Below are positions 1 through 19,722 of a stretch of DNA of 64,000 bases, piece after piece. A program made the position numbers and the translations under genes. Origin of the DNA: Variovorax beijingensis (GTDB taxonomy: Bacteria; Pseudomonadota; Gammaproteobacteria; Burkholderiales; Burkholderiaceae_C); NCBI RefSeq assembly GCF_007828835.1, contig NZ_VIVL01000009.1:62001-126000 (forward strand). Direction: 5' to 3'. The notes under the pieces were generated by a model. The model was not told the origin of the DNA, searched no databases, and saw only the letters and a program-made list of their open reading frames with translations. Each line of letters starts with the position of its first letter. Positions within the stretch are counted from its first letter, which is position 1.

Positions 1-1
1 C

Positions 2-3000
2 TACGTGAAGGCCGGCGTGATGTTCGAGGGCTTCGACAAGTTCGATGCCGGCTTCTTCGGCTACTCGCCGCGCGAGGCCGAAACCCTCGATCCGCAGCAG
101 CGCATCTTCCTGGAGTGCGCCTGGGCCTCGCTGGAGCACGCGGGCTGCGATGCCGCCCGCTGGCCGGGCAAGGTCGGCGTGTATGCGGGCGAGGGCGCCA
201 ACGTGTACCTCATCCGCAACCTGCTGCCGTCGTTCGGCCTCGGGGCGGCAAGCGGCATCGCCGATCTGCTGGGCCTCATGAGCGGCAACTCGGGCGGCTC
301 GCTGTGCACCCGCGTGTCGTACAAGCTCGACCTGCGCGGTCCCGCGGTCACGGTGCAGACCGCCTGCTCCACATCGCTCGTCGCGGTTCACACGGCCTGC
401 CAGGCGCTGTTGAGCCACGACTGCGACATGGCCCTGGCCGGCGGCGTGTGGCTCAACCTGCTGCAGGAAGGTGGCTACCGCTACCAGGCTGGCGCCATCC
501 TTTCGCCCGACGGCCACTGCCGCGCCTTCGACGCCAAGGCGGCCGGCACCGTCATCGGCAGCGGCGCGGGCATCGTGGTGCTCAAGCGGCTGGACGACGC
601 GCTGCGCGACGGCGACACCATCCATGCGGTCATCAAGGGCACCGCAGCCAACAACGACGGCTCCGCCAAGGTCGGCTTCACCGCGCCCAGCGTGGACGGT
701 CAGGCCGAGGTGATCCGCGCGGCACAGCTCATCGCGGGCGTGCCTGCCGACACCATCGGCTACATCGAGGCGCATGGCACCGCGACCACGCTCGGCGACC
801 CCATCGAGTTCGCCGCGCTCACGCAGGCATTCCGCGCCGAGACCGCGCGCCGCGGCTTCTGCGCCGTGGGTTCGGTGAAGACCAACATCGGCCATCTGGA
901 CGCCGCAGCCGGCGTGGCCGGGCTCATCAAGACGGTGATGGCGCTCAAGCACCGCATGCTGCCGCCCAGCCTGCACTACGAAAACCCCAATCCGCAGATC
1001 GATTTCGCCTCCAGCCCGTTCTACCTCAATGCGCAGCTGCGCCCGTGGCCCGAGGGCGAGGCACCGCGCCGTGCGGGCGTGAGCTCGTTCGGCATCGGCG
1101 GCACCAACGTGCACGTGGTGCTCGAAGAGGCGCCGGCAGTTCCCGCGGCACGGACCGCTTCCGGCTGGCAGGTGCTGCCCGTGTCGGCAAAGGACGAAGC
1201 AGCGCTGGTACAGGGCCGATCGCAACTCGCGGCGCATCTGCAAGCCCATCCGGAACTGGCGCTGGGCGATGTGGCCCACACGCTGCAGAGCGGACGCCGC
1301 CCCTTCGCGTGGCGCAGTGCCGTGGTGGCCAGCCAGCCGGCGACGGCCTCGGAAATGCTGGCTTCGCCGATGACACCCTTGTCGCGCGTGCCCGCCGCCG
1401 CGCCCGAGGTGGTGTTTCTGTTTCCGGGCGGCGGTACGCAGCATGCACGCATGGGCGAGGCGCTCTATCGGGACAGCGCCGTGTTCCGCGAAGAGTTCGA
1501 CCGCTGCGCGGCGTTGCTGAAGGCCGGCACCGGCATCGACCTGCTCGCGCTGGTGTTCCCGGCCGACGGCGACGAAGCCGCAGCGAACGAGCGGCTGTTC
1601 CGCATCGAATACGCGCAGCCCGCGCTGTTCGCCGTCGAGTACGCGATGGCGCGCTGGTGGATGAGCTGCGGCGTACAGCCCGCGCTGATGCTTGGACACA
1701 GCCTTGGCGAATACGTGGCGGCCTGCCTGTCGGGCGTGTTCTCGCTCGAAGACGCGCTGCGCATCGTCGCCGCGCGCGGCCGCCTGATGCGGACGCTCGC
1801 AGCGGGTGCGATGACGGCGGTGTCGCTGCCCGAATCGGCGCTGGCCGAATTCCTTCGCGACGGCTGCGACCTGGCGGCGGTGAACGGCGAGCAGCTCTGC
1901 GTGCTGGCCGGCCCGGTGGACGCCATCGAGCGCGCGGAGGAGGCCTTGCGCGCGCGCCAGCAACTGCCGCGCCGCCTGCATGTGGCCATCGCCTCGCATT
2001 CGAGCCTGGTCGATCCCATCGTGGCCGAGCTGGAGCAGCTGATCGCTTCGCTGCCGCGCCATGCGCCGCGCATTCCCTTCCTGTCGAACGCGACCGGCCA
2101 GCCGATCACCGAAGCAGAGGCAACCAGCCCGGCGTATTGGGGCCGCCATCTGCGCGGAACCGTGCGCTTCGCGGACGGCCTGCGCGAGATCTTCGCCGCG
2201 CCCGGCCGCGTGGTGCTCGAGGTGGGCCCCGGCGAGACGCTTGCGGGCCTCGCGCGCCAGCATCCGCAAAGCCGCGAGGCCGCGGGCATCTGGGCGAGCC
2301 AGGCCCACCCGCAGCAAACGGCGCGCAACGCCCAGCAACTGGCCATTGCCGTGGCCGGGCTTTGGACCGCGGGCGTCGACATCGACTGGGCGGCATGCCG
2401 CGCGGAGGGCGCAAGCCGTCGCCGCGTGCCGTTGCCCACCTATGCCTTCCAGCGCAAGCGCTTCTGGATCGAGGCGGACGAGGCCGCGCAGCCTGCGAAG
2501 AGCACCTCGCCGAGCCTCTTCTACACGCCCCGCTGGGAGCGCAGCGCACCGCTTGTACCCGCAGAAAAGCAGGGCGCGCGCGCAGGTTGCACGCTGGTGC
2601 TGGGCGATGCAAACAGCTTCACCGACCGGCTCTCGCGCACCCTGCGCGAGCGCGGTGAAAAAGTGGTGCTGGCCTTGCGCGGGCCGCGCTTTGCCCGCAC
2701 CGCGCCGGGCCAGTACGCCCTGCGCGCAGCCGAGCGCTCCGACCACGAAGCACTGCTGCGCGAGGTCGAAGCCGAAGCCGGGCCGGTGCTGCGCCTGCAT
2801 CACCTGTGGAGCCTGGACGGCGACCGGCCCGCGGCATCGCACGCGCAAGTCTTCGAGGCCGGCTACTTCAGCCTGCTCGCACTCGCGCACGGGCTCGATG
2901 CGGTAGGCGCAGCGGGCCGCGAAACCATTGCGCTCAATGTGGTGACCGACCGGGTCGAAGACGTTGCCGGCACCGAGCCGCTCGCACCCGAGAAGGCCAC

Positions 3001-4362
3001 GCTGCTCGGCCTCGCGAAGATCCTGGGCCAGGAGTACCCGTCGATTGCCTGCCGCGTCGTGGACGTGGTGCTGCCCGCAGCCGAGAGTGCAGCCGAGGCC
3101 GAGCTCGCGCGCCGCGTGGCCGACGAGGCATGGGCGGCGCCCGACGAATTCCTGGTGGCCTACCGCGGCCCGCATCGCTGGCTCAAGCGCTATTTGCCGC
3201 TGTCCGATGTGCCCGCGCCCGCCGCAAGGCAGCGCCTGCGCGAAGGCGGCGTCTATCTCATCACCGGCGGCATGGGCGGTGTCGGCCTTGCGATGGCACG
3301 CTACCTGAGCCGCACCTGGAAAGCGAAGCTCGTGCTGCTCGGCCGCACGCCCCTGCCCGGGCGCGGCGATTGGGAGCGCCTCGTCGCGGATGCTGCCCAG
3401 CCCGTGGTGCTGCGGCGCAAGCTGCAGCAGCTGATCGATCTCGAAGCGGACGGCGCCGAGGTGCTGCCGCTCGCGGCCGACGTGAACGATGCCGCGCAGC
3501 TGCGCACCGCGCTCGCGGCCGTGCACGCACGCTTTGGCGCAGTCCACGGCGTGGTGCATGCCGTCGTGCACCCCGACCGCGGCATGATCGCCCAGCGCAC
3601 GCCGGCACTGGTCGAAGCGGCCTTCGCGCCCAAGATCGCGGGCACGCTCGCGCTGCTCGATGCGCTGCGCGCCGAGCCGCTGGACTTCGTGCTGTTCTGC
3701 TCGTCGATCTCGGTGCTCATCGGCGGCCTCGGCCGCAGCGACTACGCCGCTGCCAATGCCTACCTGGACGCACTTGCCACGGCAAGCCGCCGCAGTTCGC
3801 CGCTGCCGCTCTTCTCGGTCAACTGGGACGCGTGGCGCGACGTTGGCGTGGCCGTGGACATGGACCTGCCCGAGGGCGTGGGCCTGGACGAACGCACCGG
3901 CGTGCTCGCTTTCGAGCGCATCGCCAACGGCCCCGACCTGCCGCAGACCATCGTGTCCGCCTCGCCGCTGGCACAGCGGCTCAGGCCGCTCGACGACCTG
4001 TTCGATTCCCTCGACGACGCGCCCGCAGCCGAGCTGCGCACCGGCCATTCGCGCCCCGTGCTGCAGACGCCGTATGCCGCCCCTGAAGGCGAGCTGGAAG
4101 GCGTGCTTGCCGGCTTCTGGAGCGATGCGCTGGGCATCGTGCCCGTGGGCGTGCACGACAACCTGTTCGAGCTGGGTGGCGATTCGCTGCTCGCCATTCG
4201 CCTGCTGGCCCGCGTACGCAAGGCCTACGGCGTGGAGCTGCATCCCGCCGCGTTCTTCAAGGCGCCGACCATCGCCGAGCTGGCGACCCTGGTCGAGCTG
4301 CGCCTGATCGAGGACATCGAACGCGAAGCCGAAACCGCAGAAACCACCGAAGGCAGCGCACC

Positions 4363-4366
<4 letters not shown>
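2..4366 (+). CDS. Type I polyketide synthase module (KS-AT-KR-ACP), 5' partial
   Basis: This enzyme adds one ketide unit to a growing siderophore chain on a carrier domain. The frame is open through the left edge, and the first visible residues already lie inside the ketosynthase, so the true start (and possibly further upstream domains) is outside the window. Counting from the GTG at 5, the KS shows its active Cys in TACSTS near residue 121 and the two His in EAHGTA (about 256) and TNIGHL (about 296). The acyltransferase has GHSLGE near 565 and IASH where HAFH or YASH normally sits. A ketoreductase follows, with GGMGGVG near 1088 and SDYAAANAY near 1245. A carrier domain with GGDSL is near 1394. 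No dehydratase or enoylreductase is visible, so a beta-hydroxy product is expected. The stop overlaps the next start (ATGA), which implies coupled translation with the NRPS genes. Confidence 0.95.
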
Positions 4367-7703
<3,337 letters not shown>

Positions 7704-7704
<1 letters not shown>

Positions 7705-10700
7705 TGGAAATCACGGCAACCCACCTTCACATCGGCAAACGCTTCTCGGGCCTCGCCCCCGCGCAGCGCCGCGCGGTCTACCAGAAGATCCGCGCGGAGG
7801 GCCTGGCCATCGGGCAGTTTCCGATTCTTGCGCGCGATGCGGCTGCGCAGGCGCAGTGCCCCGCCTCGTATGCGCAACTGCGCCAATGGTTCCTGTGGCA
7901 GCTGGAGCCCGGCAGTTCGGCCTATCACATCTCGGGCGGTCTCAAGCTCAAGGGCCGGCTCGACCGGCAGGCGCTGCAGGCCAGCTTCGACGCCTTGCTC
8001 GAACGCCATGAGTCGCTGCGCACGGTGTTCCAGGCGGATGCCGGCGGCCATGTCGAACAGCGGATACGGGGGGGCGCGACGCTGGAGATTCCGCTGACCG
8101 ATCTTTCGGGCCTGGAGGCTGAGGCCTGCGACGCCCGCGCGCGGGAAGAGGCCGTGCGCCTGGCCGAAACGCCCTTCGATCTCACGGCCGGGCCGCTGCT
8201 GCGCGTCGCACTCATCCGCCTGGCCGCCGACGAGCACCTGCTGGTCGTCGTCATGCATCACATCGTGTCGGACGGCTGGTCGATGCAGATCCTGGTCGAC
8301 GAATTCGTCGCGCAATACCGTGCGCGCGCGGCCGGGCAGGCGCCGCGGCTCGCCCCCCTGCCGATCCAGTATGCCGACTACGCGCTGTGGCAGCGCCACT
8401 GGCTCGAAGCCGGCGAGAAGGATCGCCAGCTCGGCTACTGGAAGGCGCAGCTGGGCGCGGCGCATCCGGTGCTGCAGCTGCCCACGGACCACGCGCGGCG
8501 CAGCGACGGCAAGTACAGCGTTGCCCGCCACGAGTTGGCGCTGCCGCAGCCCCTGGCCGATGCGCTGCACCGGCGCGCGCAGGCCGAGGGCAGCACGCTC
8601 TTCATGGTGCTGCTCACTGCGCTGCAGGTGCTGCTGCACCGCTACACCGCGCAGCAGGACATCCGCGTCGGCGTGCCCGTGGCCAACCGGCACCGGGTGG
8701 AGTCGGAGCGCGTCATCGGCTTCTTCGTCAACACGCAGGTGCTGCGCAATGTGCTCGACAGCCGCACCAGCCTGCGGCAGGCACTGCAGCAAACCCGCGA
8801 GGCGGCACTCGGCGCACAGGCCCATCAGGACCTGCCGTTCGAGCAGCTGGTCGAAGCCCTGCAGCCCGAACGCAGCCTGGGCACGGCACCGCTGTTCCAG
8901 GTGATGTTCAACCACCAGCGCCGCGACAACGCGGCGCTTGCCACGCTGCCTGGCCTCACGCTGGAAGACTATGAGATCGGCACGCAGGTGGCCCAATTCG
9001 AGCTGACCCTGAGCACCGTCGAAGATGCGCAGGGCCACCTGCAGGCGAGCTTTCATGTGGCGCAGGAGCTGTTCGACCCCGAGACCGCCGCCCGCATGGC
9101 CGCGCATTACCTGGGCGTGCTGCGCGCGCTTGCCGAACGGCCCGAGCAAGCGGTGGGAGACATCGACCTGCTCACCGCGGGTGAAAAGGAACGGCTCGCG
9201 AACTGGGGCGTGAACGGTTCCGGTGATCGCAGCACCGAGCCTGTGCACCACCTGATGGCCCGGCACGCGAAGACCAACCCGGATGCGCCCGCGCTGCTCT
9301 TCGGCGACGAGGTGCTGAGCTACGGCGAACTCGACCGGCGCGCCAATCGCCTGGCGCACCGGCTGATCGCGATGGGCGTGAAGCCCGAGACGCGCGTCGG
9401 CATCGCGGTGGAGCGTTCGCCCGATATCGTGGTCGGCCTGCTCGGCATCCTGAAGGCCGGCGGCGCCTATGTGCCGCTCGATCCGGAGTATCCCGCCGAC
9501 CGCCTGGCCTACATGGTGGAGGACAGCGGTATTGCGCTGCTCGTCACGCAAAGCCATGTGATGGCGGGCCTGCCGCTGCGGGACGGCCTTCGCGTGCTGC
9601 AGCTGGACACCGCCGACCTGGCCGGCGAGCCCGACAACGCACCCGATGTGCCCGTGCATGCGGGCAACCTCGCCTACATCATCTACACCTCGGGTTCGAC
9701 CGGCATGCCCAAGGGCGTGATGGTGTCGCACGGACCGTTCGCCGCGCACTGCGTGGAAACCGCGGTGCTCTATGAAATGGGCCGGCAGTCGCGCGAGCTG
9801 CACTTCCTGTCGTTCTCGTTCGACGGGGCGCACGAGCGGCTTTTTACGGCGCTGTGCTGCGGCGCATCGCTGCTCCTGCGCGATGCCTCGCTCTGGAGCG
9901 CCGAGCAGACGCTCGACGCCATGCAGCGCCACGGCGTGACCAATGCCGGCTTCCCGCCGGCCTACCTGCGGCAACTGGCCAACTGGGCGCGCGACACCGG
10001 CCGCTGCCCACCGGTGCACCTGTACTCCTTCGGCGGCGAGGCAATGTCGCGCGAAGGTTTCGACGCCGTGTGCCGGCACCTGAAGCCCGCGCTGCTGATC
10101 AACGGCTACGGCCCGACCGAGGCGGTCGTCACGCCGATGCTGTGGAAGGTCGCAGGCACCGCGACTTTCTCCGAGGGCTATGCGCCCATCGGCCGGCCCG
10201 TGGGCAACCGCAGCGCCTACGTGCTCGACGCGGACCTGAACCTGGTGCCGCGCAACGTGGCTGGCGAGCTGTACCTCGGCGGGGAGGGGCTGGCGCGCGG
10301 CTACCTGCACCGCGCGCCGCTCACGGCCGAGCGCTTCGTGGCGAATCCCTTCGATGCGCAAGGCGGGCGCCTCTACCGCACCGGCGACTGGGTGCGATGG
10401 CGCGACGACGGGCAGCTCGAATACCTGGGGCGCATCGACCATCAAGTGAAGATCCGGGGCTTTCGCATCGAGCTCGGCGAGATCGAGGCGCAACTGCTGG
10501 CCCAGCCCGAAGTGCGCGAAGCGGTGGTGGTCGCAAGGCCCGGGCCGAGCGGTGCGCGGCTGGTGGCTTATGTGTCGCCGCGGGACGGCCGGCTCGCCGA
10601 CGCGGCCGTGCTGAAGGAGCGGCTTGCCCGCGCGCTGCCCGACTACATGGTGCCGGGCACGCTGGTGGTGGTCGATGCGCTGCCGCTCGCCCCGAGCGGC

Positions 10701-13700
10701 AAGGTCGACCGCAAGGCGCTGCCGGAGCCGACCGCCGAACACGGCAAGGCTTTCGAGCCGCCGCAGGGCGCAGCCGAAGAGGCCATTGCGGCGGTATGGA
10801 CCGATGTGCTGGGTCTCTCGCGCGTGGGCCGCGACGACAACTTCTTCGAGCTCGGCGGCGATTCGATCCTGAGCCTGCAGATCGTGGCGCGCCTGCGGCT
10901 GGCGGGCTGGAAGGTCGCGCCCAGGCAGATCTTCGAGCGGCAGACGGTGGCGCAGCTCGCGGCTGTCATGGCACCGGCCGATGCGTTGCTTGCCCCGGTG
11001 GGCGATGTGCAGGGTGAAGCCCCGCTGTTGCCGTTCCAGCATGCGTTCTTCGGGATGGACATGCCGGTGCGCGCGCATTGGAACCAGGCAGTGCTGCTGA
11101 AGAACCGCGAGCCGCTGCAATTGCCGGCCTTCAGGCAGGCGCTGCGCGCGGTGGTGCAGCAACACGACAGCTTGCGCCTGCGCTACCGGCAGGACGCCGG
11201 CGGGCTGTGGCACCAAAGCTATGAGACCGTGCCCGAAGACCAGTTCGCGGAGCTGGTGTGGGTGCGGCGCGCGGCGGATGCCGCGCAGGTGGCGCCGCTG
11301 TGCGAAGAGGCGCAGCGCAGCCTGGACCTGGCGCACGGCCCGCTGGTCCGCGCGCTCGCCGTCGAGCTGCCGGATGGCGACTCGCGGCTGTTGCTGGTCG
11401 TTCACCATCTGGTGGTCGATGGCGTGTCGTGGCGCATCCTGCTCGAAGACCTGCAGGCCGCGTACCGGCAGAGCCTTGCGGGCCAGGCCATTGCGCTGCC
11501 CGCTGCGGGCAGCAGCTGCAAGGACTGGGCCGTCGCGTTGCAGGGTTATGCAAAGGCCCATGGCGGCGAGCTCGCCCACTGGCAGGCGCTGGCCGACGTG
11601 CCGGCTGCGCTGCCATGCATGCGTCCGCATGGATCGAACACCGCGGCCGACCAGGAGAGCGTCGAGTGGCGGCTCGACAAGGCCACCACGGAGGCGTTCC
11701 TGAAGGATGCACCCGCGGCCTACCGCACGCAGGCCAACGACCTCCTGCTGACGGCACTGGGCCGCGCGCTGTGCGCGTGGAGCGGGCACGACAGGCTGCT
11801 GGTCGACCTGGAAGGCCACGGCCGTGAAGACCTGTTCGCGCACATCGACCTGTCGCGCACGGTCGGCTGGTTCACCGCGCTGTTCCCTGTGGCGCTCGAT
11901 CCGCTCGGCGCAGAAGGCGAGGCGCTCAAGCGCGTGAAAGAAAACCTGCGCCGCGTTCCGTGCAAGGGCGTGGGGCATGGTGTCTTCAAGCACCTCGGCG
12001 ATGCCGCGCAGCGCGAGGCGGTGCGCGCGCTGCCCAAGGCGCAGGTGGTCTTCAACTATCTGGGCCAGTTCGACAACAGCGGTGCCGATGCGCAGGCGCA
12101 ATGGAGCCTCGCGCAGGAGCCCAGCGGCGCGCCGGTGGATGGCGCCGCGCCGCTCACGCACGAGTTCTCGATCAACGGCCAGGTCTACGGCGGCGAGCTC
12201 TCGCTGCGCGCGAGCTACAGCCGCGCACGCCACGACCGCGACGCGGTCGTGGGCTGGATGCAGCGCTTCCGAGAGGAACTCGAAGCGCTGGTGCGGCATT
12301 GCACAAGCGGCGCCGAAGGGGTGACGCCGGCGGATTTTCCGCTGGCCGCCATCGACCAGCCGCAGCTCGACGCGCTGGCGCTGCCGGTGGCAAACCTTGC
12401 GGACCTGTACCCGCTCTCGCCGATGCAGGCCGGCATGCTGTTCCACAGCCTGTTCGCGCCCGGCGGCAGCGCTTACCTGAACCAATTGCGCGTGGACATC
12501 GACGGGCTCGATGCCGAGCGCTTCAAGGCGGCTTGGCGCGCAGTGCTCGAGCGGCACGAGGTGCTGCGCACCGGATTCGTCCAGGGCGAAGCTGGGTGGC
12601 AATGGGTGGCAAGGCAGGTCGAGGTGCCGCTGGCCGAACACGACTGGCGGGGGCGCGTCGATGCGCCCAGGGCCCTGGACGCGCTGGCCAACGAGCAGCT
12701 TGCGCAGGGTTTCGACCTCGCGCGGCCGCCGCTGATGCGGCTCGTGCTGGTGCGCGTTCGCGATGACCGGCACCACTTCGTCTGGACCATGCACCACCTG
12801 CTGCTCGACGGCTGGAGCACGTCGCAGCTCATGGGCGAGGTGCTGCGGCACTACGCGGGCGAAGCACCCGCGGCCCCCGGCGGGCGCTATGCCGACTACA
12901 TCGCGTGGCTGCAAGGGCGCGACGGCGCTGCCGACGAGCACCACTGGCGCCAGGAACTCGCCTGCCTCGAAGGTCCCACCTGGTTGGCCAACACCTTGCC
13001 CAAGCCAGTGGTCGAACAGGGCGGGCACGGCATGCACCGCCACGAGATCGACGCGCCGCGCACGCGCACGCTGCTCGAAGCGGCCCGGCGCGAACGCGTG
13101 ACCCTCAACACGCTGGTGCAGGCCGCGTGGGCGCTTCTGCTGGCACGCCATACGGGACAGCGCAGCGTGAGCTTCGGTGCCACCGTGGCGGGCCGGCCGG
13201 TGGATCTTCCCGGCGCGCAGCAGATGCTGGGCCTGTTCATCAACACGCTGCCGGTGATCGCCACGTTGCAGCCGGACCAGCGCGTGGGCGATTGGCTGCG
13301 GGCGCTGCAGGCGCGCAACCTCGCGGCGCAAGACCACGAGCACACGCCGCTCTACGAAGTGCAGCGCTGGGCGGGGCAGGGCGGACAGGACCTGTTCGAC
13401 AGCCTGGTGGTGTTCGAGAACTATCCGCTCGATCAGGCGCTGAAACAGCAGGCGCCCGGCGGCCTGCGCTTCGGCGAGGTGCGCAACCGCGAGGAAACGA
13501 ACTATCCGCTGACCCTTTCCGTGCACCAGGGCGACACGCTGGTGCTGAGCTACAGCCACGCGCGCAGCCAGTTCGACGAGGCAGCGGTGGGCGCGCTGGC
13601 CGCGCACATGGACAGGCTGCTCGGGCTGCTGGCCCACGCGCCGGACGCGCGGCTGGGGGACATGGGGCTTGCGGACACGCTGCCGCCGCCGGGTGAGGCG

Positions 13701-15571
13701 ATGCGCAATACAAGGGGCGATGTCGAACCCGTGCACCGCTGGATCGAGCGCCAGGCCAAGGCAAATCCGCAGGCCATTGCGCTCGTGCTCGGCGATGAGA
13801 CGCTCGGCTACGGCGAGCTCGACGCCCGTGCGAACCGGCTGGTGCACCGGCTGGTCGCGCTCGGCGTGAAGCCCGAGGTGAAAGTCGGCATCGCGGTCGA
13901 GCGCTCCATCGAGATGGTGGTGGGCCTGCTCGCCATCCTGAAGGCCGGCGGCGCCTATGTGCCGCTGGACCCCGAGTACCCGGCCGACCGGCTGGCCTAC
14001 ATGATCGAGGACAGCGCGATCCGCCTGCTGCTCACGCAAAGCCATGTGAAGGCGAAGCTCCCGGCGGGCGATGCCCTGCAGGTGCTGGAGCTCGACACGC
14101 TCGACCTGCGCGCCGAACCGGCGCACGCACCCGAAGTGGCGGTGCACGCCGACCACCTCGCCTACGTGATCTACACCTCGGGATCGACCGGCCGCCCCAA
14201 GGGCGCGCAGCTCACGCATCGCAACGTGGCGCGCCTGCTGGGTGCCACCGACGGCTGGTTTCGCTTCGGCGCACAGGACGTGTGGACGAATTTCCATTCC
14301 TACGCGTTCGACTTCTCGGTGTGGGAAATCTTCGGTGCGCTGTGCACTGGCGGCAAGCTGGTGATCGTGCCGTACTGGGTGAGCCGCTCGCCCGACGACT
14401 TCGTGGCCTTGCTGCGCGCACAGCGCGTGACCGTGCTGAACCAGACGCCATCGGCCTTCCGCCAGCTGACCCACAGCCCGGCGCTGGAGGATGGCGAACG
14501 CCTTTCGCTGCGTTGTGTGATCTTTGGCGGCGAGGCGCTGGAGCCGGAGAGCCTGCGGCCCTGGATCGATCGCTTCGGCGATGCGCAGCCGCAGCTGGTC
14601 AACATGTACGGCATCACCGAGACGACGGTGCACGTGACCTACCGGCCCATCGTGCGGTCCGATCTCGACCAGAAGCGCAGTCCCGTGGGCGTGTGCATCC
14701 CGGACCTCGGGCTGTGGGTGCTGGACAGCGACCTCAACCCGCTGCCCGTGGGCGTGCCGGGCGAGTTGCACGTGTCCGGCGCAGGCCTGGCGCGGGGCTA
14801 TCTCAACCGCGCCGGCCTCAGTTCGGAGCGCTTCATCGCCGCACCCTTCGGTGAGCCGGGCAGCCGGCTGTACCGCACCGGCGACCTGGTGCGCTGGCGT
14901 GCAGACGGCCAGCTCGACTACCTCGGGCGCATCGACCACCAGGTGAAGATCCGGGGCTTTCGCATCGAACTCGGCGAGATCGAGGCGCAGCTGCAGGCCC
15001 AGCCCGAGGTGCGCGAAGCGGTGGTCCTGGCCAAGGACGGCCCGGCGGGGGCGCGGCTCGTCGCGTATGTGTCGCCGCGGGCCGGCCGGGAGGTGGATGT
15101 CGCGGTGCTGCGCGAGCGGCTCTTGCAGCACCTGCCCGACTACATGGTGCCCTCGGCCATCGTGCGGCTCGACGCGGTGCCGCTCAACGCGAACGGCAAG
15201 GCCGACCGCAAGGCGCTGCCCGATCCGGAACTCGCGAGCGACACGGCCTATGCCGAGCCGCAGGGCGAGGCCGAGACCGCGCTCGCGGCGATCTGGTCCG
15301 AGGTGCTGGGCGTGGAGCGCGTCGGGCGCCACGACAACTTCTTCGAGCTCGGCGGCCATTCGCTGCTGGCGGTGCAACTGGTATCGGGCGCCAAGCGGCG
15401 CTTCGGCATCGAGCTGCCGCTGCGCACGGTGTTCGAGCAACCCTCGCTGATGGCATTCGCCGCCGCCGTGGCCGCGGTGGCCACTGAACCGCCAGCCGGC
15501 GCCACGGTCTCCCAGGACCGCGGCGTCGAGCGCATCGATGCCCTCCTGGGCGAACTGGAGATGGAAGACCT

Positions 15572-15575
<4 letters not shown>
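7704..15575 (+). CDS. NRPS, two modules C-A-PCP-E-C-A-PCP (basic residue, then Thr)
   Basis: Two-module peptide synthetase of about 2623 residues. I start it at the ATG at 7704, which shares one base with the previous stop; the TTG just upstream is less likely. Module 1 has a condensation domain (HHIVSDG near 184), an adenylation domain (TSGSTG near 662), a carrier domain (GGDSI near 1053) and an epimerase (HHLVVDGVSW near 1234, GWFT further on), so its residue should be D. Its pocket reads D-G-E-G-S-G-G-V-T; the acidic residues at 235 and 239 suit a basic side chain such as (hydroxy)ornithine or lysine. Module 2 starts with LSPMQAGMLFHSL, typical of a C domain accepting a D-residue, then HHLLLDG near 1697. 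Its pocket D-F-W-N-I-G-M-V-H is the standard threonine code. The final carrier has GGHSL near 2553. The stop overlaps the next start (ATGA). Confidence 0.96.
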
Positions 15576-19645
<4,070 letters not shown>

Positions 19646-19662
19646 GCCGAAAGGAACCACGC

Positions 19663-19700
19663 AAAAAAGGGGCGCAGCGCCAGCTGCGTCCCTTTTTTTG
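19663..19700. terminator. Bidirectional intrinsic terminator between convergent siderophore operons
   Basis: An A-run, a 10-bp stem (GGGGCGCAGC paired with GCTGCGTCCC, one mismatch), a 4-base loop and a run of seven T form a hairpin with a T-tract on both strands. It lies between the NRPS operon stop (19645) and the TonB receptor stop (19723), and should end both transcripts. Confidence 0.88.
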
Positions 19701-19722
19701 CGTTTGGAGGCCGCTGCGCGGC

